Shown here: piece by piece, positions 16,770 to 25,447 of the stretch
Position numbering within the stretch: the stretch's first letter is position 1
Layout of the letters: every line of letters starts with the position of its first letter
From: Falsigemmobacter faecalis
GTDB lineage: Bacteria; Pseudomonadota; Alphaproteobacteria; Rhodobacterales; Rhodobacteraceae
DNA: 35,864 nt
Direction: 5' to 3'
Assembly (NCBI RefSeq): GCF_003863335.1
Contig: NZ_RRAZ01000035.1
Coordinates: 1-35,864, forward strand
Position numbers and translations under genes: made by a program
The notes under the pieces: generated by a model
The model's input: the letters and a program-made list of their open reading frames with translations, nothing else
The model's database searches: none
What the model was told of the DNA's origin: nothing

Positions 16770-18188
16770 ATGGCTTACGCGCATTTGGCCCGGCGGATGT
16801 CGGCGGCAGTTCTGATGGCGGCGCTGGCCGCGGGGCCCGCCCTGGCGCAGCAGGTGCCCGCCACACGCGGCGAGATCGCGCTGAGTTTCTCGGGGGTCGT
16901 CAAAGTGGCCGCGCCTTCGGTGGTCAGCATCTATGCCACCAAAGTGGTTGAGCGCCGCGTCAGCCCCTTTGCGGGGGACCCGATGTTCGAGCGGCTCTTT
17001 CGCGATTTCGGTGCCACGCGCCCTGAGGTGCAGAACTCGCTGGGCTCAGGTGTGATCGTGGGCGTTGAGGGGCTGGTGGTGTCGAACTACCATGTCGTCG
17101 AAGGCGCGCAGGAGATCACGGTGCTGCTGCAGGACCGCCGACAGCTGCGGGCCCGGGTCGTGCTGGCCGATCAGGACAATGATCTGGCCGTGCTGCGGCT
17201 GGAAGGGGCAGAGGGGCTTCCGGCGATCACCCTGCGCGACAGCGATGAGGTTGAGGTGGGGGATCTGGTCCTGGCCATCGGCAATCCCTTCGGTCTCGAT
17301 CAGACCGTCAGCATGGGGATTATTTCTGCGCTCTCGCGCTCGGCGATCTCGGTGGGCGACGGGCGCGGCTATTTCCTGCAGACCGATGCGGCGATCAACC
17401 CCGGCAACTCCGGCGGGGCGCTGGTCGATCATCAGGGGCGGCTTGTGGGGATCAATACGGCGATCCTGTCGCAGTCGGGCGGCTCAAACGGGGTGGGCTT
17501 TGCGATTCCGTCGAACCTTGTGCGCGCTGTGGTCGCTCAGGCGGCAGAGGGCAAGGACCGCTTCATGCGCCCCTGGGCCGGGGTGACGGGGCAGGCGGTG
17601 GATGGCACGCTGTCGGAAAGCCTGGGCCTCAGTCATCCCGAAGGGGTGCTGATCTCGGGGCTGCACCCGGCCAGTCCCTTTGCGGCGGCGGGTCTGCGCT
17701 CGGGCGATCTGGTGCGCAGTCTGCAGGGGCATGTGGTGAACGGCCCGGCGGAGATGATCTACCGCATGTCCGAGCTGGGCATCGGCGAGCGGGCGAAAGT
17801 GGTCTACCGCCGCGGCGGGCAGGATCTTGAGGCCGAGGTCGAAATGATCCTGCCGCCCGACAGCCCTGCGCGCGATCCCCGCCGTCTGGGCCGGGACGCG
17901 GGGCCCCTTCAGGGGCTGGAGGTGGTGCGGCTTAATCCGCTGGTTCAGGAAGAGATGAAACTTCAGGTCACGCTGCCCGGGGCGGTGGTGGTCTCGGCCG
18001 TCGCGGGCTGGGCGGCGGAAGCGGGCCTGCGGCCACGCGATCTTTTGGTCGCCATCAACGGCCGAGAGGTCAGCAGCCCCGAGGCGGCAGAGCAGGCGGC
18101 ACAGGCTGAGGCCGGGCGGGGCACCCGGTCCTGGGCGGTCTCGGTGGTCCGCGAGGGCCGCCCGATCACGTTGCGCTTTCGCACCTGA
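16770..18188 (+). CDS. Deg/HtrA-type periplasmic serine protease
   Basis: A 472-residue protein with a signal peptide (cut after ALAQ/ALA near residue 26-27), a trypsin-like domain and two PDZ domains (about 240-330 and 385-470). The triad is His108 (SNYHVVEG), Asp138 (DNDLAVLRL) and Ser214 (NPGNSGGAL). It should degrade or refold damaged envelope proteins. GGAGGTGG immediately before the ATG at 16770 fixes the start; the open frame from 16584 runs back into the rplQ terminator. The length and two PDZ domains fit DegP/DegQ/MucD types, which cannot be told apart here. The gene starts a same-strand series with rnhA and the TRIC gene. Confidence 0.92.
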   Translation: MAYAHLARRMSAAVLMAALAAGPALAQQVPATRGEIALSFSGVVKVAAPSVVSIYATKVVERRVSPFAGDPMFERLFRDFGATRPEVQNSLGSGVIVGVEGLVVSNYHVVEGAQEITVLLQDRRQLRARVVLADQDNDLAVLRLEGAEGLPAITLRDSDEVEVGDLVLAIGNPFGLDQTVSMGIISALSRSAISVGDGRGYFLQTDAAINPGNSGGALVDHQGRLVGINTAILSQSGGSNGVGFAIPSNLVRAVVAQAAEGKDRFMRPWAGVTGQAVDGTLSESLGLSHPEGVLISGLHPASPFAAAGLRSGDLVRSLQGHVVNGPAEMIYRMSELGIGERAKVVYRRGGQDLEAEVEMILPPDSPARDPRRLGRDAGPLQGLEVVRLNPLVQEEMKLQVTLPGAVVVSAVAGWAAEAGLRPRDLLVAINGREVSSPEAAEQAAQAEAGRGTRSWAVSVVREGRPITLRFRT

Positions 18189-18269
18189 GGCAGGCGGACG
18201 CGGGCGCCCGCTCTGGGCAGGCCCGCGCTTTCGCGCTAAAGGGGAAGCTGCAGTTTTCAGGTGAGCCCC

Positions 18270-18734
18270 ATGACCCAGATTTTCGCCTATACCGATGGTG
18301 CCTGCTCGGGCAATCCCGGCCCGGGTGGCTGGGGTGTGCTGCTGCTTGCGCGCCGCGATGGCGAAGTGGTCCGGGAGCGCACCCTTCAGGGCGGCGAGCC
18401 TGATACCACCAACAACCGCATGGAGCTGATGGCCGCCATTCAGGCGCTGGAGGCGCTTGGGCGGCCGAGCGAGATCACCGTTGTCACCGATTCCGCCTAT
18501 GTGAAAAACGGTGTGACCGGCTGGATCTTCGGCTGGAAGAAGAACGGCTGGAAGACCGCTGACCGCAAGCCGGTGAAAAACGTCGATCTCTGGCAGGCGC
18601 TGGATGCCGCGCAGGCCCGCCACCAGGTCACCTGGCAGTGGATCAAAGGCCACGCAGGCCATACCGAGAACGAACGCGCCGATGAGCTGGCCCGCGCCGG
18701 CATGGCGCCCTTCAAGCCGGCAAAAACGCCATGA
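18270..18734 (+). CDS. rnhA: Ribonuclease HI
   Basis: A 154-residue enzyme that cuts the RNA of RNA-DNA hybrids. The catalytic carboxylates are visible in [29 protein letters not shown] and ERADELA, and the basic-protrusion segment [16 protein letters not shown] is present. I prefer the ATG at 18270, spaced from AGGTGA, over the in-frame GTG at 18261; this gives the usual 155-residue size. The stop overlaps the start of the next gene by four bases (ATGA), so the two are translationally coupled. Confidence 0.95.
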   Translation: MTQIFAYTDGACSGNPGPGGWGVLLLARRDGEVVRERTLQGGEPDTTNNRMELMAAIQALEALGRPSEITVVTDSAYVKNGVTGWIFGWKKNGWKTADRKPVKNVDLWQALDAAQARHQVTWQWIKGHAGHTENERADELARAGMAPFKPAKTP

Positions 18735-19366
18735 CCCTGGTTGGGGTTCTGGATCTGGCCTCGGTGGTGATCTTTGCGCTGACCGGCGCACTGGCGGCCA
18801 GCCGGGCGCAGCTTGATGTGATCGGCTTTCTGTTTCTCGGCTGTCTGACGGCGGTGGGCGGCGGCACTTTGCGCGATGTCCTGCTCAATCGCGATGTCTT
18901 CTGGATGGTCTCCCCGCAGTTTCTGGGGGCGGCCTCTGCGGCGGCGGTGCTGGTGTTTTTCACGGCGCATCTGCTGGAAAGCCGTCTCAAAGCGCTGGAC
19001 TGGCTGGATGCGCTGGCCCTTGCGGTGGCGGTTCCCGCAGGTGTGGGGGCGGCGCTCTCTATGGAGCAAAGCTGGCCGATCGTGCTGGTCATGGGCGTGG
19101 TGACGGGCTGCATGGGCGGCCTTATGCGCGATGTGGTCTGCAATGAGGTGCCTCTGGTGCTGAAGCAGGGTGAGCTTTACGTCACCTGCTGTTTTGCCGG
19201 CAGCGGCACCGCGCTTTTGCTGCGCGAACTCCCCGAGGGCAGCCTGCCGGGCGGTTCAGCCCTGATTGGCTGCGGCGTGGTTGTCTTCGCGCTGCGGGCG
19301 GGGTCGATGGCCTTTGGCTGGCGGCTTCCGGTTTATAAATCCCGCCCGCCAAGGGCGAAACGTTAA
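18731..19366 (+). CDS. TRIC-type cation channel family protein (UPF0126)
   Basis: A 211-residue membrane protein with about seven hydrophobic helices in two similar halves. Each half holds the Gly-rich motif of the family: [13 protein letters not shown] and [20 protein letters not shown]. Bacterial members (YadS/YicG-like) form homotrimeric monovalent-cation channels, judged from the family. Its ATG overlaps the rnhA stop codon. The function next to rnhA is not evident; the overlap only shows joint expression. Confidence 0.85.
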   Translation: MTLVGVLDLASVVIFALTGALAASRAQLDVIGFLFLGCLTAVGGGTLRDVLLNRDVFWMVSPQFLGAASAAAVLVFFTAHLLESRLKALDWLDALALAVAVPAGVGAALSMEQSWPIVLVMGVVTGCMGGLMRDVVCNEVPLVLKQGELYVTCCFAGSGTALLLRELPEGSLPGGSALIGCGVVVFALRAGSMAFGWRLPVYKSRPPRAKR

Positions 19367-19400
19367 GCGCCGCGCAGACGGTGCGGGAAGGACGAGTGGA

Positions 19401-19895
19401 ATGGGTCGTGCCAGGAAAGTGCCCGATGAGGTGGTCTTTGAAGCGGTGTTGACGCTTCTCGATACCCGCGGGGAGAAGGCGGTGACCTTTGCCGCGATTG
19501 CTGAGCGTGCGGGCCTTGCGGCCTCTTCGCTGGCCGAGCGTCATGGCACCGTGACGGCAATGATCGCCGACAGCCGCGAAGCCGCCTGGCAGCGCCTTGA
19601 GGTGCTGACCGACCGCGCGTCGCTGGAAGCCGGTCGTGACGCAAAAGGCGCGGTGCAGTTTCTCAAATACCTGAACGGCGCGGCACTTCCCGCCGCCCGT
19701 GTGCAGCCCGAGCGCGCCGCCCGCTGGCGCGCAAGGGTTGAGGCAGAGATCGCTTTGCGCCTTGGTGGCGGGGCAAAGGGGCGCGATGCCGCGGCGATGC
19801 TGTTTGCGGTCTGGTATGCCCAGACCGCCTGGCCCGGCCCCGAGGTCAGCCGATTGCGCCTGAAGGGCGTTCTGCGACGTCTGGGGCTTGCTTAA
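19401..19895 (+). CDS. Small TetR-like transcriptional regulator
   Basis: A 164-residue protein with an N-terminal helix-turn-helix (about residues 10-55: VFEAVLTLLDTRGEKAVTFAAIAERAGLAASSLAERHGT), as in TetR/AcrR regulators. The C-terminal part is shorter than usual, so ligand binding is uncertain. GGAAGGACG precedes the ATG at 19401. It follows the TRIC gene after 34 bases on the same strand and converges with fahA; the two stop codons share TTAA. The target genes are unknown. Confidence 0.7.
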   Translation: MGRARKVPDEVVFEAVLTLLDTRGEKAVTFAAIAERAGLAASSLAERHGTVTAMIADSREAAWQRLEVLTDRASLEAGRDAKGAVQFLKYLNGAALPAARVQPERAARWRARVEAEIALRLGGGAKGRDAAAMLFAVWYAQTAWPGPEVSRLRLKGVLRRLGLA

Positions 19896-21157
19896 ACCTC
19901 TCTCGCCCAGTCGGGCAGTGGCGGGGCGGGCAGCATTTTGCCACGGCATTCGCCAAAGCCGATGCGGAAGCCCTCGCCGCGCGCATGGCCGCGCAGGATC
20001 ACGCTGTCGCCGTCTTCCAGAAACCCCCGGGTCACGCCGGGGGCAATCTCGAAGGGCTCTTTGCCGCCCTGCGACAGTTCCAGCATCGAGCCATAGCTGC
20101 CCGCATCCGGCCCCGAAATGGTGCCCGAGCCGATCAGATCGCCGACAGAGGTCGGCGCGCCGCTGATCGCCTGATGGGTAATCTGCTGGGCGGAGGCGTA
20201 GTAAAGATGCTGGCTGTTGGTGCGGGAGACGATCTTCTCCGGATAGCCCTCCGCCTGCAGCGCTACTTCCAGATCGATGTCGTAAAACACCGGCCCCGGC
20301 TCGCGCAGATAGGTCAGCAGCGGCTGAGGGCGCTCCGGCGCGGGGCGGCGGAAGTTCTCCAGCGCGGCCTTCATCACGATCCAGGGGCTGATGGTGGTGG
20401 CCGTGGCCTTGGCGGTGAAGGGGCCCATGGGATTGGCCTCCCAGGCCTGAAAATCCCGCGCCGACCAGTCGTTCAGCAGCACATAGCCAAAGATCATCTC
20501 ATCGGCCTGCGCCACCGAGACCGGGCCTTCGGCAGGCTGACCGACCACCGCGCCGAGTTCCAGCTCAAAGTCAAAGCGCCGCGTGGCACTCAGCACCGAG
20601 CGGTCCTGGCCTGAGGGTTTGATCTGGCCCCTGGGCCGCCGGATCCCGGTGCCTGAAACGATCACAGACGAGGCGCGGCCATTATAGGCCAGCGGCATCT
20701 GCGCCCAGTTCGGCGTCAGCATCGGGGTTTTGCCTTTGAACATCCGGCTGACATTCTCGGCATGATAGCGGCCCGAATAGAAATCCGTCAGCTCCCCCAC
20801 GAGGAAGGGCAGATGCATCCGCGCCGAGGCCTGCGGCACCAGCATAGAGCGCACCTGCTCGCGCACGGGCGCGTCTTCGGTCAGAAATCCCAGCAGCAGA
20901 ATGCGAAACCGCGTCCAGGCCGCCGGACCCAGTTCCATCAGCGGGTTCCAGTAGGGCGCGTCAAAGATCGGCGATTCCGCCAGCTTCAGAAGGCCCGCGG
21001 CCTCAAGCGCTGTGATATCAAGGATCTGGTCGCCAATCGCCACACCGCAGCGCAGCCCGGTTGCCGGAGTGGAGAAGACGCCGCAGGGCAGATTGTTCAG
21101 CGGAAAGTCAGTCTCCGCAGTATTGGCGCTTGCTACCCAGGACCGCATCAACGGCAT
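19892..21157 (-). CDS. fahA: Fumarylacetoacetase
   Basis: A 421-residue enzyme of the FAH family that splits fumarylacetoacetate to fumarate and acetoacetate, the last step of tyrosine/homogentisate breakdown. Family landmarks include DFYSGRYHAENV, SSVIVSGTGIRRPRGQ, FDFELELGAVVG (metal-ligand Glu pair), LLNDWSARDFQAWE, and GTISGPDAGSYGSMLEL. The start at 21157 is fixed by GGGAGGAG just upstream. No homogentisate dioxygenase or isomerase gene is next to it, so the pathway is scattered. The roughly 300 bases upstream (21158-21453) hold no gene I can support. Confidence 0.95.
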   Translation of the reverse strand: MPLMRSWVASANTAETDFPLNNLPCGVFSTPATGLRCGVAIGDQILDITALEAAGLLKLAESPIFDAPYWNPLMELGPAAWTRFRILLLGFLTEDAPVREQVRSMLVPQASARMHLPFLVGELTDFYSGRYHAENVSRMFKGKTPMLTPNWAQMPLAYNGRASSVIVSGTGIRRPRGQIKPSGQDRSVLSATRRFDFELELGAVVGQPAEGPVSVAQADEMIFGYVLLNDWSARDFQAWEANPMGPFTAKATATTISPWIVMKAALENFRRPAPERPQPLLTYLREPGPVFYDIDLEVALQAEGYPEKIVSRTNSQHLYYASAQQITHQAISGAPTSVGDLIGSGTISGPDAGSYGSMLELSQGGKEPFEIAPGVTRGFLEDGDSVILRGHARGEGFRIGFGECRGKMLPAPPLPDWAREV

Positions 21158-21453
21158 GGTTTCTCCTCCCTGTTGTGCGGGTGTCAGCATGTCGGCCCCT
21201 CTCGTCCATGGCAAGGGGGCGTCGGCGGGATTGAGGGAATTGTGATCCTGCGGGCAGGCAAGTGGCCCCCCCCCGCTGTCCCCTGAACGGGCCGGTGCCG
21301 GAGCTGCACTGCCGCGCCCGCGCCGGTGGTGCGGATGAACCGGCGGGTCGTCCGCAACAGCGCTGCCCTGCGCCCCAGACCCTGGTGGCGCAACCTGAGA
21401 GCGCAGATGTGCGGAGGCACCTGATTTTGGATCGCGGGACCGAAAGGCCCGCC

Positions 21454-22332
21454 TCAGTCGCGGCCGGCCACGTCTTTGTGGATGATCAGGTCGACCTGCG
21501 GATAGGCCTGCCGGATCGCGCGGCGCAGGCCTGCACCGATGTCATGGGCCTCATAAAGCGGCAGCTGGCCATCGAGCTCAATATGAAGCTGCGCAAAGAT
21601 CTGGCTGCCCGAGGTGCGGGTCTTCAGGTCATGCCAGGAGATCACCCCGGGCCAGCTGTCGGCAATCGCGCTGATCCCGGCGATGATCTCAGGATCGGCG
21701 CGGCGGTCCATCAGCGCATCCCAGGCCCCGCGGCCAATCCCGACAGCGCCCTTCAGAAGGACCAGCGCTGCCAGAACCGCGATCACCGCATCGAGCTGCC
21801 AGATCCCCCAGAGCTTTGAGGCGATCAGCGCCAGAATGGAGCCTGCGGCGGGCAGAAGATCGGCCATATAGTGCAGCCGGTCTGCGGCAATGACCCGGTT
21901 GCCGGTCTGCCGCGCCACATAGCCCTGCCACCAGACCAGCGCCAGGGTGATCGCCATGCTGAGCGCCATGGCCAGAATGCCCCAGCCTTCGGCGGCCAGC
22001 TGCGGCGGCTCTTCGGCCTGAAAGCGCAGCACCGCGCTCCAGGTCAGGCCGATGGCAGACAGGATCAGCACCAGGGCCTGAAACAGCGCCGTCAGATCTT
22101 CGACCGAGGTATGGCCAAAGGCGTGATCCTCATCCGGCGGGCGCGCGGCGTAAAAGATCGCGGTGATCGCGCCAAGGCTCATCAGCAGATCAAGGCCGGA
22201 ATCGACCAGCGAGGCCGCGATCGACAGCGAGTCGGTCAAAAGCAGCGCGGCGATCTTGATGAGGATCAGCACTGTGGCTGCCAGGACGGACGCCCGGGCG
22301 GCCCGCAGGTTCAGTTGGTGATGCTCAGTCAT
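21454..22332 (-). CDS. Cation diffusion facilitator (FieF/ZitB-like) metal exporter
   Basis: A 292-residue inner-membrane antiporter that exports divalent metals such as zinc or iron. There are six hydrophobic helices and a C-terminal cytoplasmic domain. The transport site has Asp44 and Asp48 (SLVDSGLDLLMS) in helix 2 and His154 and Asp158 (RLHYMADLL) in helix 5, the DD-HD set of FieF-type proteins. EDHAFGHTSVEDL is the intracellular-loop signature. The cytoplasmic domain keeps metal-site residues (HDLKTR, HIELDG). It lies 41 bases behind the SH3 gene on the same strand, a possible two-gene unit. Confidence 0.92.
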   Translation of the reverse strand: MTEHHQLNLRAARASVLAATVLILIKIAALLLTDSLSIAASLVDSGLDLLMSLGAITAIFYAARPPDEDHAFGHTSVEDLTALFQALVLILSAIGLTWSAVLRFQAEEPPQLAAEGWGILAMALSMAITLALVWWQGYVARQTGNRVIAADRLHYMADLLPAAGSILALIASKLWGIWQLDAVIAVLAALVLLKGAVGIGRGAWDALMDRRADPEIIAGISAIADSWPGVISWHDLKTRTSGSQIFAQLHIELDGQLPLYEAHDIGAGLRRAIRQAYPQVDLIIHKDVAGRD

Positions 22333-22373
22333 GGCGGGACACCTTTGGCCGTCAGTGGCTCAGGCAGGGCGGA

Positions 22374-22985
22374 TTAGTCGAAAACCTCGCCCGGCTCCAC
22401 CCCCCATATGTCGGACTTTTTGACCCAGCCCCGGATGCCCTCGGCTGAGATGCGGCACCATTCGGGGGCGCATTGCTGCAATCGCACGACCGCGCCCTGT
22501 TGTGCGCGGGCCGTGAGGCTGCCATGGGTGCCTGCGGCGTCATAAATATCCGCCATTTCGGCCATGATCATCGCTGAGCGGTTGTTCGACAGCAGCGCGA
22601 AATGCATCCAGCCGCCCGCGCCCTCGCTGTCCTCAACCCGGCGCCAGTTTTCATATTCTGCGGTGACTTTCAGCGGCAGGCCCTGGCGCTGGTAGATCCA
22701 GTCGACGCGGTGATCCGAGCCGGGTCCGCGCCGCGCCCGGGCTTCGGCGCCTTTCAGCGAGACATAGCGCGGCAGCGCCCGGCGGGTCACACAACCGATG
22801 CCGGGCGGACAGTCTTTTGCCCCCGAACGGGCGGTGGGCAGCGGGGCGGCGGGCCCCTCTCCGGCGGTGCCGCTGGTGCTGTCGCCCTCACCGGCAGGCG
22901 CTTCCTGGCTCAGTGCCGCGCGGGGGGGCAGCAGGCTCAGGGTCGTGAGAGCGGCCAGGGTCAGCACAATCAGGATCAGCCGCAT
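22374..22985 (-). CDS. Exported SH3-domain protein
   Basis: A 203-residue protein with a signal peptide (to about residue 26), a low-complexity Gly/Ala/Pro stretch, a cysteine pair (DCPPGIGC), and two bacterial SH3-like units. The first is in LPRYVSLKGAEARARRGP with the EYENWRRVEDSEGAGGWMH strand set; the second is near the end (CAPEWCRISAEGIRGWVKKSD). Such proteins are common in alphaproteobacteria and are thought to bind cell-wall or envelope partners; no precise role is known. It diverges from the dehydrogenase gene, with about 160 bases shared upstream. Confidence 0.85.
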   Translation of the reverse strand: MRLILIVLTLAALTTLSLLPPRAALSQEAPAGEGDSTSGTAGEGPAAPLPTARSGAKDCPPGIGCVTRRALPRYVSLKGAEARARRGPGSDHRVDWIYQRQGLPLKVTAEYENWRRVEDSEGAGGWMHFALLSNNRSAMIMAEMADIYDAAGTHGSLTARAQQGAVVRLQQCAPEWCRISAEGIRGWVKKSDIWGVEPGEVFD

Positions 22986-23147
22986 TCTTATATCTGTCCA
23001 CAGGGGCCCTGGGGCCCGGAGAGTGAAAACGGGGCGCGGTCTTTTCGCCGCCGCATCCGGCCTGCCGCGCGGCAGAGCTTGTCTGTCGTCCCGGCATTTG
23101 CCACTTTGCCAAAGAAGCGGGCGGTTTGGAAGTGGAGGGACCGGGCA

Positions 23148-24134
23148 ATGGCGGGCAAAAAGCTGAATGTGGTGGTGACACGGCGCTTGCCGGAGGCGGT
23201 AGAGACCCGCATGAGCGAACTCTTCAACGTCCGGTTGCGTGAGGGCGACGCGGCCATGAGCCGCGAAGAGCTGGCTGCTGCGCTGCGCGAGGCGGATGTG
23301 CTGGTGCCCTGCGTGGCGGACCGCATTGACGCGGCCCTACTGGCCCATGCCGGCCCGCAGCTGCGGCTGATTGCGAACTATGGCGCAGGGGTGGATCATA
23401 TCGACGTGGCCACGGCGCGGCAGCGCGGGATTGTGGTCTCGCATACGCCGGGGGTTCTGTCGGAAGATACGGCTGATATGACCCTGGCGCTGATCCTCGG
23501 GGTGCTGCGCCGCCTGCCGGAGGGGTTGCAGGATATGGCCTCGGGCAACTGGCAGGGCTGGTCGCCGATGGCCCATCTGGGGCGGCGGATCTCGGGGCTG
23601 CGGCTGGGGATCCTTGGCATGGGGCAGGTCGGTCTGGCGGTGGCGCGGCGCGCGCGGGCCTTTGGGATGCAGATCCATTACCACAACCGCCGCCGCCTGC
23701 GCCCGGAGGTGGAGGGCGCGGTTGAGGCGACTTACTGGGAGAGCCTCGATCAGATGCTGGCGCGGATGGATGTGATTTCAGTGAACTGCCCGCATACGCC
23801 CTCGACCTTTCATCTGCTCAATGCGCGGCGGCTGAAGCTGCTGAAGCCCTCGGCCGTGATCGTGAACACCTCGCGCGGGGAGGTGATGGATGAGAACGCG
23901 CTTTTGCGCGGGCTGAAGGCCGGAGAGATCGCCGGGGCCGGGCTTGATGTCTATGAGCATGGCCATGAGATCACGCCGGGGTTGCGCGATCTGTCGCAGG
24001 TGGTGCTGCTGCCGCATATGGGATCGGCCACGCTGGAGGGCCGGGTGGAGATGGGCGAGAAGGTGATCCTGAATATCAAGACCTTTGCCGATGGCCACCG
24101 GCCGCCGGACCGCGTTATCCCGGGGATGCTTTAA
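23148..24134 (+). CDS. D-2-hydroxyacid dehydrogenase (glyoxylate reductase-like)
   Basis: A 328-residue NAD(P)-dependent dehydrogenase. The Rossmann motif GMGQVG is at 157-162, followed by the cofactor end HNRRRL, whose arginines suggest NADPH. Catalytic residues are Arg243 (NTSRGEV), Glu270 (LDVYEHG) and His290 (LPHMGSAT). YGAGVDHIDVATARQRGI and HTPGVLSEDTADMTLALIL are typical of glyoxylate/hydroxypyruvate reductases and D-glycerate dehydrogenases. GGAGGGA lies about 8 bases before the ATG at 23148, which excludes the longer open frame back to 22602. The substrate is not fixed by sequence. Confidence 0.88.
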   Translation: MAGKKLNVVVTRRLPEAVETRMSELFNVRLREGDAAMSREELAAALREADVLVPCVADRIDAALLAHAGPQLRLIANYGAGVDHIDVATARQRGIVVSHTPGVLSEDTADMTLALILGVLRRLPEGLQDMASGNWQGWSPMAHLGRRISGLRLGILGMGQVGLAVARRARAFGMQIHYHNRRRLRPEVEGAVEATYWESLDQMLARMDVISVNCPHTPSTFHLLNARRLKLLKPSAVIVNTSRGEVMDENALLRGLKAGEIAGAGLDVYEHGHEITPGLRDLSQVVLLPHMGSATLEGRVEMGEKVILNIKTFADGHRPPDRVIPGML

Positions 24135-24167
24135 GCGCGGAGCCTGCGCAAAAATTCCCGCGCCCTC

Positions 24168-24195
24168 TTGAATTGCGCGGGTTTCCCGGTAGTTT
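24168..24195 (+). promoter_or_regulatory. Candidate promoter of dnaN
   Basis: TTGAAT (24168-24173) and TAGTTT (24190-24195) with a 16-bp spacer, followed by a hairpin in the leader. It is a sequence match only. Confidence 0.35.
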
Positions 24196-24203
24196 GCTCC
24201 TCC

Positions 24204-24225
24204 CGGCAAATGAGGGCATTTGCCG
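24204..24225 (+). repeat. Hairpin in the dnaN leader
   Basis: Perfect 9-bp arms CGGCAAATG and CATTTGCCG with an AGGG loop, ending 21 bases before the dnaN ATG. It has no T run, so it is not a terminator; it may shape the mRNA 5' end or be a protein site. Confidence 0.6.
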
Positions 24226-24246
24226 TGGCAGGAACAGGGGGTTCGG

Positions 24247-25365
24247 ATGAGATTCAGCATCGAGCGTGCGACGCTTCTGAAAGCGGTGGCTCAGGCACAG
24301 TCGGTGGTGGAACGCCGCAACACCATCCCGATCCTTGCGAACGTGCTGGTGGAAGCGGCGGATGCGGGCGTGTCGTTCCGCGCCACCGATCTGGATATTG
24401 AAGTGGTCGATAAGGCGGAGGCCCAGGTGGAGCGTCCGGGCGCGACCACGGTTTCGGCGGTTATGCTGCATGAGATCGTGCGCAAGCTGCCCGATGGCGC
24501 GCTGGTCACGCTGACCGATGATGCGGTCTCGGGGCGGTTGCAGATCCAGGCGGGGCGCTCAAGCTTTAGTCTGGCGACGCTGCCGCGGGAAGATTTCCCG
24601 GTCATGGCCAGCTCGGAATATATGACGAGCTTCCGCGCACCGGCCTCGGTGCTGCGCCGTCTCTTTGAGAAGGCGAAATTCGCCATCTCGACGGAAGAGA
24701 CCCGCTATTATCTGAACGGTGTTTATATGCACACCGCCCAGGGCGAAGAGGGTCCGGCGCTGCGCTGTGTGGCGACCGATGGTCACCGCCTTGCGCGGAT
24801 TGACGCGCCGCTGCCCGAAGGGGCTGCGGGCATGCCCGGGGTGATCGTGCCGCGCAAGACCGTCAATGAGCTGCGCAAGCTTCTGGATGAGGGGGAGGCG
24901 GAGATTGAGGTTTCGGTCTCGGAGACCAAGGTGCGGTTCTCGAATGCCAGCCTGACGCTGACCTCGAAGGTGATCGACGGCACTTTCCCGGACTACAGCC
25001 GCGTGATCCCGACCGGGAACACCCGCCGTCTGGAAGTCGATGCCCAGGCCTTTGCGAAAGCGGTGGACCGGGTGGCGACGGTGTCCTCTGAGCGCTCGCG
25101 CGCGGTGAAGCTGGCGATTGAGGAGGACCGTCTGGTTCTTTCGGTCAATGCGCCGGATTCGGGCGCAGCCGAGGAAGAGCTGATCGTGGCCTATGCCGAT
25201 GAGCGGCTGGAGATTGGCTTTAACGCCAAATATCTGCTGGAGATCGCCGGTCAGGTGGATCGTGAGAATGCGGTCTTTCTGTTCAACTCTTCCGGCGATC
25301 CGACGCTGATGCGCGAGGGCAATGACACCTCGGCGGTCTATGTCGTTATGCCGATGCGCGTATAA
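24247..25365 (+). CDS. dnaN: DNA polymerase III sliding clamp (beta subunit)
   Basis: A 372-residue protein with three clamp domains and the familiar start MRFSIERATLLKAVAQAQSVVERRNTIPIL. RLARIDAPLP near the middle and the end MREGNDTSAVYVVMPMRV are typical. The end forms the partner-binding cleft near Met-Pro-Met-Arg. Only the ATG at 24247 gives this start; an upstream in-frame ATG at 24220 lies in the leader hairpin. It is followed by recF with 82 bases between. dnaA, often the 5' neighbour, is not in the window. Confidence 0.97.
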   Translation: MRFSIERATLLKAVAQAQSVVERRNTIPILANVLVEAADAGVSFRATDLDIEVVDKAEAQVERPGATTVSAVMLHEIVRKLPDGALVTLTDDAVSGRLQIQAGRSSFSLATLPREDFPVMASSEYMTSFRAPASVLRRLFEKAKFAISTEETRYYLNGVYMHTAQGEEGPALRCVATDGHRLARIDAPLPEGAAGMPGVIVPRKTVNELRKLLDEGEAEIEVSVSETKVRFSNASLTLTSKVIDGTFPDYSRVIPTGNTRRLEVDAQAFAKAVDRVATVSSERSRAVKLAIEEDRLVLSVNAPDSGAAEEELIVAYADERLEIGFNAKYLLEIAGQVDRENAVFLFNSSGDPTLMREGNDTSAVYVVMPMRV

Positions 25366-25376
25366 CGGGCCTGAGG

Positions 25377-25411
25377 CCGGGGGCGCTGCCCCCGGACCCC
25401 CGGAGTATTTT
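25377..25411. repeat. Rhodobacterales-type G+C palindromic intergenic repeat
   Basis: CCGGGGGC-GCT-GCCCCCGG forms a perfect 8-bp hairpin, followed by ACCCCCGGAGTATTTT. I recognise this GCT-centred palindrome with the CGGAGTATTT tail as a motif often seen between genes in Rhodobacterales genomes. It lies between dnaN and recF, where a short U tail might let it act as a weak terminator. Confidence 0.6.
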
Positions 25412-25447
25412 GAAAAAGCCAAAGTCAGATCGCGGAGCTGAGCGGCC

